DNA of 64,000 nt from Arcticibacter sp. (lineage in GTDB: Bacteria; Bacteroidota; Bacteroidia; 2-12-FULL-35-15): contig JAJNQB010000013.1 in the NCBI GenBank assembly GCA_021155045.1, forward strand, positions 124,001 through 188,000. The letters are read 5' to 3'. Within the stretch, counting starts at the first letter, position 1; each line of letters begins with the position of its first letter. Below, one piece after another: positions 18,063-26,664 of this stretch. The notes under the pieces were generated by a model that worked only from the letters and a program-made list of their open reading frames with translations, did not search any database and was not told the DNA's origin. The translations under genes and the position numbers were made by a program.

Positions 18063-20633
18063 CTACTGCTTAATCATTTTTTTAGTTTCTACAATTTGGC
18101 CATCTGCAACAAGTGTGTAAGTGTAAATACCTGTTGAAAGGTCTTGAGCAAATACGTTGATACTACCTTTACCTTTTTGAGTTAAATCAACAGTTTGAAT
18201 TAATTTACCTTGTGCATTGTAAAAAAGCATTTGTGCTTTAGCTACTGTTTCAGGTAAAAAATAATTGATAGTAGTTTGTTCAGCAAAAGGGTTTGGAACA
18301 TTTTGTTCCAACACAATTGCTTGCCCATCTTTTAAATCAATAGTTGTAATAGCAGTACTTGAATTATTATTGTTTTGATTTACTGCCTGTGGTGTACCAC
18401 ATAAATTTAAAGCATTGATACAATTTTCAAGTGCAGTTAATCTATCATTCAAATTATTAATGATAGAATCTTTGTTTGAAATTTGTGTTTGTTGTTCTTG
18501 AATTGCTTTTGTTAAAACAGGAATAATTCCTTGATAGTTTAAGGTTTTATATGGCAATGGAGCTAAAATTTGATTTCCCATAGAGTCGATAGTTGGAGGA
18601 GCAACAGTTTCTTTAACCAATTCAGGGATAACTTGTTCTACATCTTGTGCAATAAAGCCGTAGCTTCTGCCCGCAGGAAAACTAAAATGAGCATCATTGA
18701 TATACTCAAATGTGCGAGGTTTTAATTGTTTTACTATATCCATTGCAGATTGAATACTATCAAGGTTTGTTTTAAATTGTTGGTCAGAAACAATAGCAGG
18801 GTTAGCAAGAAAAGCAGTACCGCTAACAAACACATCACCATCAGCAAAAAGAGCAAGTGAAGCAGGAGGAGGAGTTGCTGGTGGAATAGGTAATGGTGGG
18901 CTTGTAACTGGGGCTCTACAATAAACACCAGTACCAGTACTTCCGGTAGCTAAAAAATAACCGGCAAAACCTCCAGCATTATTATTAACAGCGGCAATAG
19001 AAGCATTGGCAATGGTGCTAACAAAAAGTTTAGCAGCTGTTGGTGTACAATTAGTTACATCTGTAATATTTACATTTCCTTTACTACTGAAATTATAAAC
19101 AACACCAGGGTCAATAGGCACTTCCCAGCTTTGAGTTAGCGGAGTTGCGCTTCCACAAATACCACCAAATGTATTTGCATTGTTTGGCACATAAATTACA
19201 TCACCATTAGCATCAACAGAAAGCACTCCTGTTCCAGGGTTAACTTGTGGTGAGGAAATACTTGTTAAATCAGTAAATCTTAATCCTGCCCAGCCAGTTG
19301 GTAATGGGTTAGGAGAAGGCAAAGGAGTTTGCCCATTTGCTGTGGTTGGAAAAGTGAACTGCGAATTTATTTCCAATGAATTACCTGGTGAGATTGTATT
19401 TATTCCAACAAATCGTTCAGAAAAAGTTTGATCTACAGTATTTGTTGAACTTAATGTATTATCCAAAGCTAAAATCCCCAAATCACCTATTGAAGTTTCA
19501 TGTAATTCAGCATATCTACCTGTTGTGAATGGATTTAATGGATCTTGCTGAAAATTAGTTAATCGTAATTGAGGATTACCGTTTGCATTAGCTACTGCTT
19601 TATCAGAAAGAATTTCCATTTTTCTCACAGGGTTCCCAAAAGGGAATAATGGATTATTAAAAAAATTACCGATACCCCAATTTCCAAAAGGGGTAATTCT
19701 TCCTGTTTCAAATCCATCAAAGCCGAATGCGGGAGCAGGACCGCTTGAATTGGTCGTAAAAATAAACCTCAGATTATCCGGACCGGCAGCTACACCATCA
19801 TCTCCCCAATTGATTACAGCATCTTGCCTGTTGTTTCCTTCCTCTTTTAAGCCTACATACATATTGTCGCCTTTGGCTATATACATTCCCACATCCATCC
19901 AGTTTCGGTATCCAGGGCTTGTACTATAGCCTAAATGGAGTAATGCGTTTGGCGTAATTATTGGCGCAATACCGTCACCATAACTGATTCCAACTCTTGT
20001 AACATTTGCAGTAACCACAGCATTTGCTGCGTTTAAATAATCGCCATTTGAAATAATAACTCTTTGCTGAATTATATTATTCGGAGCAGTAGCATTTCCT
20101 CCTGCAGCATAAAACTCAATACTACCTAAAGTGGATTCCATATTAAAGTTATTAGAATTTACTGGAACAAAAAGACGTCCTTTTTGCGTGGCAGTAGCAG
20201 TAGTAGTTCCTGTAAAAAGTTGCCATTGGTTTACTGCATTTTGGTTGCCATCGGTACGAAACATATCTGCGTTTGCAGCACCTGCTGCAAATTGCAATAA
20301 GTGTAAACGTGCTTGAGGAATAAATGCTGCGGGTATATTGTTTCCCATCGCAATACGCCCGTCAGTATTGGTATTGCCACCACCCATCATTAACATACGG
20401 CTTAATGCGTTGGTTTGATACCAAATTGGTAAGATTGGATTACTCCCATTAAAACCAAAAATATTAAAACCACCAGGGGCTATAGTAGGGTCATTACCAC
20501 CTCTGTACCAAGCAGCATTGGCTTTTACTGGAACACTACTTCCTGTAGGAGGGCTACCTGTAGGACCTTGTGCTATTAAATTTATTGCACATAAAAAACT
20601 TGCTGTTGCAAGTGCTATTTTTTTTGTTTTCAT
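18063..20633 (-). CDS. Secreted protein with peptidase S74 chaperone domain and T9SS type A sorting domain
   Basis: An 856-residue protein with a signal peptide (1-21), a long Gly/Asn/Pro-rich beta region (about 22-600), a peptidase S74 (endosialidase-type intramolecular chaperone) domain starting at Ser616 (SDQQFKTNLDSI, then RSYGFIAQDVEQVIPELV), a short coiled coil (about 715-745) and a T9SS type A C-terminal domain from about 777 (NVPNPFAEQTTINYFLPE ... KKMIKQ). S74 domains trimerise fibre proteins and then cut themselves off at the Ser; here the first Arg of the usual SDRR word is Gln, so cleavage is uncertain. It is the second gene of a pair with the CHU_C protein 18 bases upstream and ends in a terminator. 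Probable trimeric surface fibre or adhesin. Confidence 0.85.
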   Translation of the reverse strand: MKTKKIALATASFLCAINLIAQGPTGSPPTGSSVPVKANAAWYRGGNDPTIAPGGFNIFGFNGSNPILPIWYQTNALSRMLMMGGGNTNTDGRIAMGNNIPAAFIPQARLHLLQFAAGAANADMFRTDGNQNAVNQWQLFTGTTTATATQKGRLFVPVNSNNFNMESTLGSIEFYAAGGNATAPNNIIQQRVIISNGDYLNAANAVVTANVTRVGISYGDGIAPIITPNALLHLGYSTSPGYRNWMDVGMYIAKGDNMYVGLKEEGNNRQDAVINWGDDGVAAGPDNLRFIFTTNSSGPAPAFGFDGFETGRITPFGNWGIGNFFNNPLFPFGNPVRKMEILSDKAVANANGNPQLRLTNFQQDPLNPFTTGRYAELHETSIGDLGILALDNTLSSTNTVDQTFSERFVGINTISPGNSLEINSQFTFPTTANGQTPLPSPNPLPTGWAGLRFTDLTSISSPQVNPGTGVLSVDANGDVIYVPNNANTFGGICGSATPLTQSWEVPIDPGVVYNFSSKGNVNITDVTNCTPTAAKLFVSTIANASIAAVNNNAGGFAGYFLATGSTGTGVYCRAPVTSPPLPIPPATPPPASLALFADGDVFVSGTAFLANPAIVSDQQFKTNLDSIQSAMDIVKQLKPRTFEYINDAHFSFPAGRSYGFIAQDVEQVIPELVKETVAPPTIDSMGNQILAPLPYKTLNYQGIIPVLTKAIQEQQTQISNKDSIINNLNDRLTALENCINALNLCGTPQAVNQNNNNSSTAITTIDLKDGQAIVLEQNVPNPFAEQTTINYFLPETVAKAQMLFYNAQGKLIQTVDLTQKGKGSINVFAQDLSTGIYTYTLVADGQIVETKKMIKQ

Positions 20634-20651
20634 AATTAGATTGATTTTAAA

Positions 20652-21680
20652 TCATCTAATTAATTGAATAAATCCTTTTAATTGTTGTTTATAACCATCT
20701 TTATATTCGGCTGTAAGCAAATAAAAATAAACACCTTCATTTAATAAATTGCCATTATTGTTTTTTCCCACAAATGATTTTGTATAATCATTACTTTCAT
20801 ATACTACTTCACCCCAACGACTATATAATTTGAAGTTGAAATTCATAATGCCAAAAGCCTCCTTAAAATTAATTTCATCGTTTACACCATCAGCATTGGG
20901 CGTAAAAACATTAGGAAGGCTTATATAATTATTTTCTTGAATTTCTAATACCAAGCTATCAAGTAGAATATAATGGCTAGTGAATGGGTCCCAAATAATA
21001 GCACCAGTAGTATCTGCCGTATCAGTAAACATACCCATTGTAAGAAACTCTTCATTTCCTATTGACTGAAAGACTCCCGTTGCAAGTGTCCAATTTACAG
21101 TATCATCAACGTATGCTGGTGAACACACATTTTCTTGTGCTTGAATAGCATCGCAATTACTATTGTTTATAGCGTTTTGATGAAAATAAGCTCCCACACA
21201 TTTAATTTTCAGTCCGGCACGTTCATTTGATATATTAATTCGGTAACTAAATCGATAAAATTTATTTGCTTCGAGCGGTCTTAATAATTTCGATTCTACA
21301 TACTCTCTATAATAGGCTCCTTGTAAGCAACTTAGAGCCCCTATCGGAAATAATACATTGGAATAAATTCCAATAAATCCATTCCCATGAAAAGGAAATT
21401 GATAAAATTGATAACCATAGCCATTTGGTATGGCTGGTGCGTTTGGAGGAAAGGGCCAGACCATGCAGGTGTTGTAATAATCAGGGTCAGCTAAAGTAGG
21501 CTGGTACCAACCATTACAAGCACTTATGTTTTGAAGACCAGCAAGACAGGTGTCATATTCTTCAAAGCTTGGATTTTTAATATAATCAGTTGTTACATTT
21601 ACCCAATTTTGTGCAATGGATGTATTAAAAGTAATACAAACAAAAAACAGAAGACAGTATTTATAAAAGGATTTAAACAA
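20652..21680 (-). CDS. Secreted protein with T9SS type B (CHU_C, gliding motility-associated) C-terminal domain
   Basis: A 342-residue protein with a signal peptide (1-23, ending NTSIAQ), a body of about 230 residues resembling the carbohydrate-binding-like N-terminal module common ahead of CHU_C domains (several Cys, aromatic rich; FRFSYRINIS-type strand), and a type B sorting domain from about 255 (LPNVFTPNADGVNDEINF, then LYSRWGEVVYES, ending GFIQLIR). Type B cargo usually needs a PorP/SprF partner; one is encoded about 440 bases further upstream. It heads the operon with the S74 protein and has a clear promoter at 21790-21820. The ligand is unknown. Confidence 0.85.
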   Translation of the reverse strand: MFKSFYKYCLLFFVCITFNTSIAQNWVNVTTDYIKNPSFEEYDTCLAGLQNISACNGWYQPTLADPDYYNTCMVWPFPPNAPAIPNGYGYQFYQFPFHGNGFIGIYSNVLFPIGALSCLQGAYYREYVESKLLRPLEANKFYRFSYRINISNERAGLKIKCVGAYFHQNAINNSNCDAIQAQENVCSPAYVDDTVNWTLATGVFQSIGNEEFLTMGMFTDTADTTGAIIWDPFTSHYILLDSLVLEIQENNYISLPNVFTPNADGVNDEINFKEAFGIMNFNFKLYSRWGEVVYESNDYTKSFVGKNNNGNLLNEGVYFYLLTAEYKDGYKQQLKGFIQLIR

Positions 21681-21789
21681 AAAATTAGTAGATTAAAGAT
21701 TAATAGTTTTTTATATCATCTCTGCTTTGTAAACCAAGCCGTAAGCAGGAAAAGGCTTCATTAAAAATAATGTAGTTTATTTATTCATA

Positions 21790-21820
21790 CAAATTTATAC
21801 CCCCTTTAGTAAATAAACAA
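21790..21820 (-). promoter_or_regulatory. Promoter of the CHU_C/S74 operon
   Basis: On the minus strand TTG (21820-21818), 20 bases, TAAATTTG (21797-21790): an exact TAnnTTTG with standard spacing. The start codon is at 21680, giving a leader of about 105 bases. Confidence 0.65.
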
Positions 21821-21914
21821 GGCAATTGTGTATTTAATTGCTTTTGTTGTGTTAATAATAAATACTTTACTATTGCATAATGTTGTTTTAAATAAATGAA
21901 TAAGGGAAATGAAA

Positions 21915-21983
21915 CTTCCGCCAGTGGTCGGACAACTCTCTCTTCCGCCAGTAGTCGGACAGGCTTCCGCCAGTAGTCGGACA
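21915..21983. repeat. Three direct copies of a 20-base GC-rich repeat
   Basis: The word cttccgccagtrgtcggaca occurs at 21915-21934, 21942-21961 and 21964-21983 (r is g in the first copy, a in the others). Period is 27 then 22 bases, so it is not a clean tandem array. The block is far richer in G+C than the gap around it. Confidence 0.85.
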
Positions 21984-22118
21984 GGCTCTCGCTCTAGAAA
22001 ATCAGAAGGTTGATTGGTTGGAAGTGCCGAATATACATTTCCCTGTAAATAATTCACATAACAAATATAGCAAAGGGAATGTAAAAAGCAAATTTTATTT
22101 TAAAAAGGCTATTTAGGA

Positions 22119-23165
22119 TTAAAGCATATTTTTTTGTTTGAACAACGCACCTTTCATGAGGTGGTATTTAAGCGAAATTTCTGCTCCTCCATTAAGTTTT
22201 GAAACTTGTTTGTAAGAAGAAACATTTAAATCGTAAGAAACACCAATCGAAAAATCTTTCATTTGAAAAGTAACAGACGGAATCACAGCATCATTTACAC
22301 GATAGTGAACGCCAATAGCTAAACCTGTTTCGCTGTAAAATCCTGTTATTTTTGTTCCGTTTTTTATTCGGTAACGCAATGCACATCCTGCTGTTATTTC
22401 CATGTTGGGTCCTTGCATAAATACAATTGCAGAAGGTAATATAGAAAGTTTAGTGCCTGTTTTATCAAAATGTCCAGCAATGTTTACCACATATTTACTA
22501 TATAATTTTTGTTCAACACTTATAAATTTTAACACGGGCTGATTTAAATGAAAATAGGCAACACCAATAGATAATCGTTTTTCTTCATTTCTATCTAACG
22601 TTTTTTTTCCTTTCGAATATTCATAATATAAACCAGCTCCAATATCAGCATACCAAAAAGCGGTGGTACCAGTATTTTCACCAGAATTTAAATTGGTATC
22701 AAAACCTTGCCCGTTATATTGTGTGCCCCATTGTAGTGTAGATAAATTCATTTTATTTTGAGCGCCACCAAGAGATAAGCCAACAGAAAATTTACTTTCT
22801 TTACTAACTGGTAAAATACCTGCAATACATAAATTTACTTGTGTAATTCCCATTTTAGAATCACCAGCTTGATCATTAAAAAAATTTAAACCCATTCCTA
22901 AATGTGCTTTGCGTTCGTTATAATCAAACATAGGAATATCAAAAGATGCTGCAGTAGTGTTAAATGCATTTCCCATTGCAGCCCATTGGTTTTTATAGTT
23001 GATTATCCCTCGCATATAACCATTGTAAACGCCTGTTGCTGCAGGATTTAATAATTGTGGTGTTTCGTTGAATTGAGAAAAATGTATGTCTTGAGAAATA
23101 GATTCAAAAGAAAAAAGCACAACAAAGGTTGATAGGAAGAATGAAATTTTATTTTTGAAAATCAT
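22119..23165 (-). CDS. PorP/SprF family T9SS outer-membrane protein
   Basis: A 348-residue protein with a signal peptide (MIFKNKISFFLSTFVVLFSF...SISQ), the family opening DIHFSQFNETPQLLNPAATG and repeated amphipathic barrel strands, ending near SLKYHLMKGA. I choose ATG at 23165; the frame extends to a TTG at 23183, but that would overlap the upstream gene by 11 bases and spoil the signal peptide. PorP/SprF-like proteins are the outer-membrane partners needed to deliver and hold type B CTD proteins; the upstream gene 7 bases away is exactly such a protein, so the pair is probably dedicated. Confidence 0.92.
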   Translation of the reverse strand: MIFKNKISFFLSTFVVLFSFESISQDIHFSQFNETPQLLNPAATGVYNGYMRGIINYKNQWAAMGNAFNTTAASFDIPMFDYNERKAHLGMGLNFFNDQAGDSKMGITQVNLCIAGILPVSKESKFSVGLSLGGAQNKMNLSTLQWGTQYNGQGFDTNLNSGENTGTTAFWYADIGAGLYYEYSKGKKTLDRNEEKRLSIGVAYFHLNQPVLKFISVEQKLYSKYVVNIAGHFDKTGTKLSILPSAIVFMQGPNMEITAGCALRYRIKNGTKITGFYSETGLAIGVHYRVNDAVIPSVTFQMKDFSIGVSYDLNVSSYKQVSKLNGGAEISLKYHLMKGALFKQKNML

Positions 23166-23172
23166 AAATAAT

Positions 23173-25665
23173 TTATCTAACAAGTGTAATATTTCCTTTG
23201 CGCTGAATAGTTTCTCCGTTTACTAATTTTCCGCTGAGTTTGTAAGCGAAAACACCAGAGTTTAATGCTTGTCCATTAAAAGTACCATCCCAACCAATTG
23301 AACGGTCATTGGTACTGAAAACAATTTGTCCCCATCGATTGTAAACAACAAATTCTAGATTGGTGATGCTTCCTAAAACAAATAACATATCATTTACACC
23401 ATCATTATTTGGAGAAAAAGCTGTAGGAACTCCTACTGCAGAACCTCCAGGTGGCTCTGTTGGTCTTCTAAAAACAGCAATCACATCATCCGAAGTAGTA
23501 TAACTAACATTCACAGAATCATTTACTGTACTTGGGCTAGGTGTGTGGTTAGTAAATTCCCAGTGATCGAAAATCCAACCAGTATTTGCACTGGCTTTTA
23601 AAAGCGTTTGTATTCCACCAAAATAAGTTCCTGTAAAAATATAAGAAGAGGGGGTAATAGAATTTATTCTAATATTTCCTGCACCAGCGGGTTGAACATC
23701 ATAAGTAATGTTGTATGGTCCCGAAAGTGTGTAACAGTCTATTAATCCTTGAGTAAGTGAATTGCAGCGTTGTTGCATTTGATTTCTAAAATTTGCTGCA
23801 TTGCTTTGCCAGCCAGCTAAAGAGCCACCCCATTTTGTTGCTTGTTGCTGCATTTCTGGCTGCATTACGTTTATTACACTATCGTAAAGCGGTAAAACAA
23901 AATTGCAATTAAGAGAGGTGTTCATTAAATCAATATATCTGGATTGATAGTATTGTTTAAATCCATCGTTTGCCATTAAAGCATTTAATATTTGCGTATG
24001 TCCTTGTCCTCCAGGGTTTGGTAAGCCTTCTACATTACAAGGGTCAGCATTTGGAGAAGGATCTGGAATGCCTGTGTAATTAATATAATGTCCAAGAATA
24101 GCATCTAAATCCCAAAGAGTGTAACGCCATTTCTTTTTATCGCCAGCTGGATCCAAACCTCTCCACCAAGCAGTATTCCAGTCAAGCCAATCAGCTGTTG
24201 CAAGCCATGAATTATAAACAAAGTAATCTACAAAACTTTTTATATTAAATAAGCTATCAACATAATCATAATTGGATTGAATAGCCATGTTGTTAGAGGT
24301 AATATAATTTCTCATTGCATTCCAATCTGTTTGTGCTTGTGCGCCTCCATAGGCGCTCCACGTTCCTCCCCACGTTTGTAAGAATTGCAAGTTGTTTTCA
24401 TCCTGTTTATAATAATAATCTGTAAAATCACTATCATCAACTTTTTCTCTACAATCATAAACACCCCAATATTGTGCATTTACATATACAACAACAAAAG
24501 CCATTGTTCTTTCATCCATATTTAGTTTTGCTCTTTGTGAAAGCGTATGAGTAAAGGCATCTCTTACGTGTGCTGGTAAGCCTGGTGTTCCTTGTATATA
24601 ATTATCATTCGCTGCTGCTTTAAAAATTAATCGTTGAAAAGATTTTCGAGTTTTAATATCAAAAACTTTGTGGTTTACTGCGTAATTATATCCTAACTCA
24701 TCTTTGGAAACAAAGTCGAACCCTCTTTGACTGTAAGCCCAAGAATCATTTCCATGCTCATTTGCTTCTCCTTCTGTTTCTGCTTTTTGAACTTGGTTTT
24801 TATCAAACCATTCTAATCCTGTTTGAGGACTAATTTGTGTTCCTCCAAGTAAAGTTTGAATTTGGTCTCCAAAAACTGAGATTACAGGTATAGTATGACT
24901 TGAGTTTATAAAGTAGCTGTTACTATTTACAAAACTAGCAGGAATACTAGGGTTTGAACTAAAAGCTTTTGCTCTCAAAACTGTATTGCTTGAAACTGTA
25001 ATGGGAGCAGAGTAAACAGTAGATGATGTAGTAGGAGTAAAGCCATTTGTAGTGTAATAAATGGTAACTCCAGCGTCAGGAGATGTTATTGTTATGGTTT
25101 GTGTTCCGCTGTAAAAACCAGCATTAACACTCATTGCAGGTTTGGTTGCATATTCTAATTTTGCTCCTGTGTTTGCTGCATTTGGAGTGGGAGTGGTGAA
25201 TACACTCCATGTGTTTGCGCCATTTGTTGTTCTTCCTCTTGAATGATTTCCTTGTGTTGGTTTCAATGTCATGGAATCAATGATAGCTCCAGAAGGATCA
25301 GCAAAAACAAGTGCTTCGGGTTGTGTTTGAGTAAGTTTAAAACTAGCATGTACATTTGTTCCTACTACGGCATTTCTGCCTGATGCCCAAATTAATTTAT
25401 ACCCGCCTGCTGGAACACTAACTCCTGCTGGAATTGCCCATTTTGTGGGATTTGATTTTTTATCGCTTAAATAATAGCCCGTTAAATTTACCGCAGATGT
25501 TCCTGCATTATAAATTTCAATCCAATCTGGCGTATCGCCATAATTATCGGGCAAAGTACTAATGTTGGAACAAGAAAATTCATTAATCATTACTTGGCTG
25601 TATGCTGAGCTACAGATAATAAGTAAGAATAAAAGAAAAAATTTTTGAGCATATGTTCGTATCAT
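23173..25665 (-). CDS. Secreted CotH-family protein with lamin-tail domain and T9SS type B (CHU_C) sorting domain
   Basis: An 830-residue protein: signal peptide (1-23), lamin-tail domain (about 25-140, VMINEFSCSN, DTPDWIEIYN), a chitobiase C-terminal-like domain (about 170-250, ITSPDAGVTIYYTTNGFTP), a CotH region (about 275-640, with HVRDAFTHTLSQRA, VYVNAQYWGVYDCREKVDD and WRYTLWDLDAILG), an Ig-like segment, and a CHU_C type B domain (about 740-830, VPTAFSPNNDGVNDMLF, VYNRWGQIVFS). CotH proteins are atypical protein kinases in spore coats; the DLD in WDLDAI is a plausible metal-binding site. This lamin-tail/CotH architecture is common in secreted bacterial proteins. It precedes the PorP/SprF gene in an operon. 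Confidence 0.88.
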   Translation of the reverse strand: MIRTYAQKFFLLFLLIICSSAYSQVMINEFSCSNISTLPDNYGDTPDWIEIYNAGTSAVNLTGYYLSDKKSNPTKWAIPAGVSVPAGGYKLIWASGRNAVVGTNVHASFKLTQTQPEALVFADPSGAIIDSMTLKPTQGNHSRGRTTNGANTWSVFTTPTPNAANTGAKLEYATKPAMSVNAGFYSGTQTITITSPDAGVTIYYTTNGFTPTTSSTVYSAPITVSSNTVLRAKAFSSNPSIPASFVNSNSYFINSSHTIPVISVFGDQIQTLLGGTQISPQTGLEWFDKNQVQKAETEGEANEHGNDSWAYSQRGFDFVSKDELGYNYAVNHKVFDIKTRKSFQRLIFKAAANDNYIQGTPGLPAHVRDAFTHTLSQRAKLNMDERTMAFVVVYVNAQYWGVYDCREKVDDSDFTDYYYKQDENNLQFLQTWGGTWSAYGGAQAQTDWNAMRNYITSNNMAIQSNYDYVDSLFNIKSFVDYFVYNSWLATADWLDWNTAWWRGLDPAGDKKKWRYTLWDLDAILGHYINYTGIPDPSPNADPCNVEGLPNPGGQGHTQILNALMANDGFKQYYQSRYIDLMNTSLNCNFVLPLYDSVINVMQPEMQQQATKWGGSLAGWQSNAANFRNQMQQRCNSLTQGLIDCYTLSGPYNITYDVQPAGAGNIRINSITPSSYIFTGTYFGGIQTLLKASANTGWIFDHWEFTNHTPSPSTVNDSVNVSYTTSDDVIAVFRRPTEPPGGSAVGVPTAFSPNNDGVNDMLFVLGSITNLEFVVYNRWGQIVFSTNDRSIGWDGTFNGQALNSGVFAYKLSGKLVNGETIQRKGNITLVR

Positions 25666-25767
25666 TGAAATGATTGAGTTAGAATATTATGGTAGCACTA
25701 AATTAGAATATTAAATATTCATTAACAAGTATTTCCAATATAAAATAAAATATTTCTTACCCGTTCA

Positions 25768-25802
25768 AAAAAAATGCGGTTATTACTGATAACCGCATTT
25801 TT
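25768..25802 (-). terminator. Strong intrinsic terminator
   Basis: Perfect arms aaaaatgcggttat / ataaccgcattttt around a 5-base loop; on the minus strand a run of eight T follows the GC-rich stem. It lies 21 bases beyond the stop of the gene ending at 25824. Confidence 0.9.
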
Positions 25803-25823
25803 CAATTATAAAGTTTTTTTTGA

Positions 25824-26534
25824 CTAAAATTTTCCGATAATTCCAATGCCAATATTCATCCCGTTACCTTTTATTGAATATTTCCAATCTTGGTTGTTGT
25901 CATCATTTAAATTAGAGTCATTCGAATTTGAAAAATGTATGCTAGGATATTTGTAGCCTGCCCATCCTACATTAAAAAACATTCCAATATGGTTACCAAA
26001 ATATATTCTAGGAAGTAAAGATATTCCATAATTAATACCATTATCAACCCCTTTTGAGCTTAAATTATCATTTGAAAGATATTTAAAGTGAGAATAGCCT
26101 AAAGTCATACTTATTGGCATATCAAAACGTTTTGTTTTTACTAAATGAAAATTGGCAACAATGCCTGCATCAAAACTTGAAACTTTAGGTTTAATTCCTG
26201 TAATCGAATCTCTTTCTTCGAAATAATTGCTGTATGCCAATCTAGCTCCTATACCAAGCCAATTAGTGATTCCGTATTCTACTTTAATTGGATAAATTAC
26301 AGATCCTGCTCCATCTGTAGTGTCTTTTTTTATCCTTGTAGGTGTGCTTACAAATTGAGTTCCATTCCAAGAAATAACGTTGCTTGTATGCTCTGAGTGT
26401 ATTTTTGTTCCGTAGATTCCAAATCCAATTCCTAAATCAACAGTGATATTTCCTTTTTCAAAAGCCTTATCTTGTGCTTTGCTTGTTGTAAGTATTATTG
26501 CTAGAGCAGAAATGGTAAGTATAATTTTTTTCAT
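25824..26534 (-). CDS. Outer-membrane beta-barrel protein of unknown function
   Basis: A 236-residue protein with a signal peptide (1-20, ending TSKAQ) and alternating hydrophobic strands with Gly turns (ITVDLGIGFGIYGTKI, WLGIGARLAYSNYFEE, LGYSHFKYLS, GMFFNVGWAGYKYP), ending in MNIGIGIIGKF, whose last residue is Phe as in outer-membrane barrels. I recognise no specific family beyond OmpW/porin-like small barrels. It stands alone, with a -7 promoter element 18 bases upstream of the ATG and a strong terminator downstream. Confidence 0.7.
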   Translation of the reverse strand: MKKIILTISALAIILTTSKAQDKAFEKGNITVDLGIGFGIYGTKIHSEHTSNVISWNGTQFVSTPTRIKKDTTDGAGSVIYPIKVEYGITNWLGIGARLAYSNYFEERDSITGIKPKVSSFDAGIVANFHLVKTKRFDMPISMTLGYSHFKYLSNDNLSSKGVDNGINYGISLLPRIYFGNHIGMFFNVGWAGYKYPSIHFSNSNDSNLNDDNNQDWKYSIKGNGMNIGIGIIGKF

Positions 26535-26551
26535 AACAGTTTTTTATTGAG

Positions 26552-26559
26552 CAAATCTA
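26552..26559 (-). promoter_or_regulatory. -7 element of the barrel-protein gene
   Basis: TAGATTTG on the minus strand is an exact TAnnTTTG, 18 bases upstream of the ATG at 26534. No TTG is found at the expected -33 distance. Confidence 0.4.
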
Positions 26560-26664
26560 CTGAATTTAAATTATGAGAAGTCCTAAAAATAAAAATTTTT
26601 AATTACACCTCCCTTCGACCTCTTTACTATAGGGGAGGTAAAATGTTAATTTTTTTGGCTGCTT

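Larger units (their letters stand above)
21681..22118. other. 438-base gap with promoter and repeat array
   Basis: No gene is supported. It holds the promoter of the CHU_C gene (21790-21820) and a three-copy GC-rich repeat (21915-21983). An 83-codon open frame at 21806-22057 simply reads through the repeats (PTTGG...PTTGG) and is not a credible gene. The stretch from 22000 to 22118 is AT-rich with no clear terminator for the porP gene. Confidence 0.7.

Noticed and set aside
21806..22057. Open frame of 83 codons with repeated PTTGG words
   Set aside because: It is only the translation of the three-copy DNA repeat, has no signal or homology I can see, and lies over the promoter of another gene.
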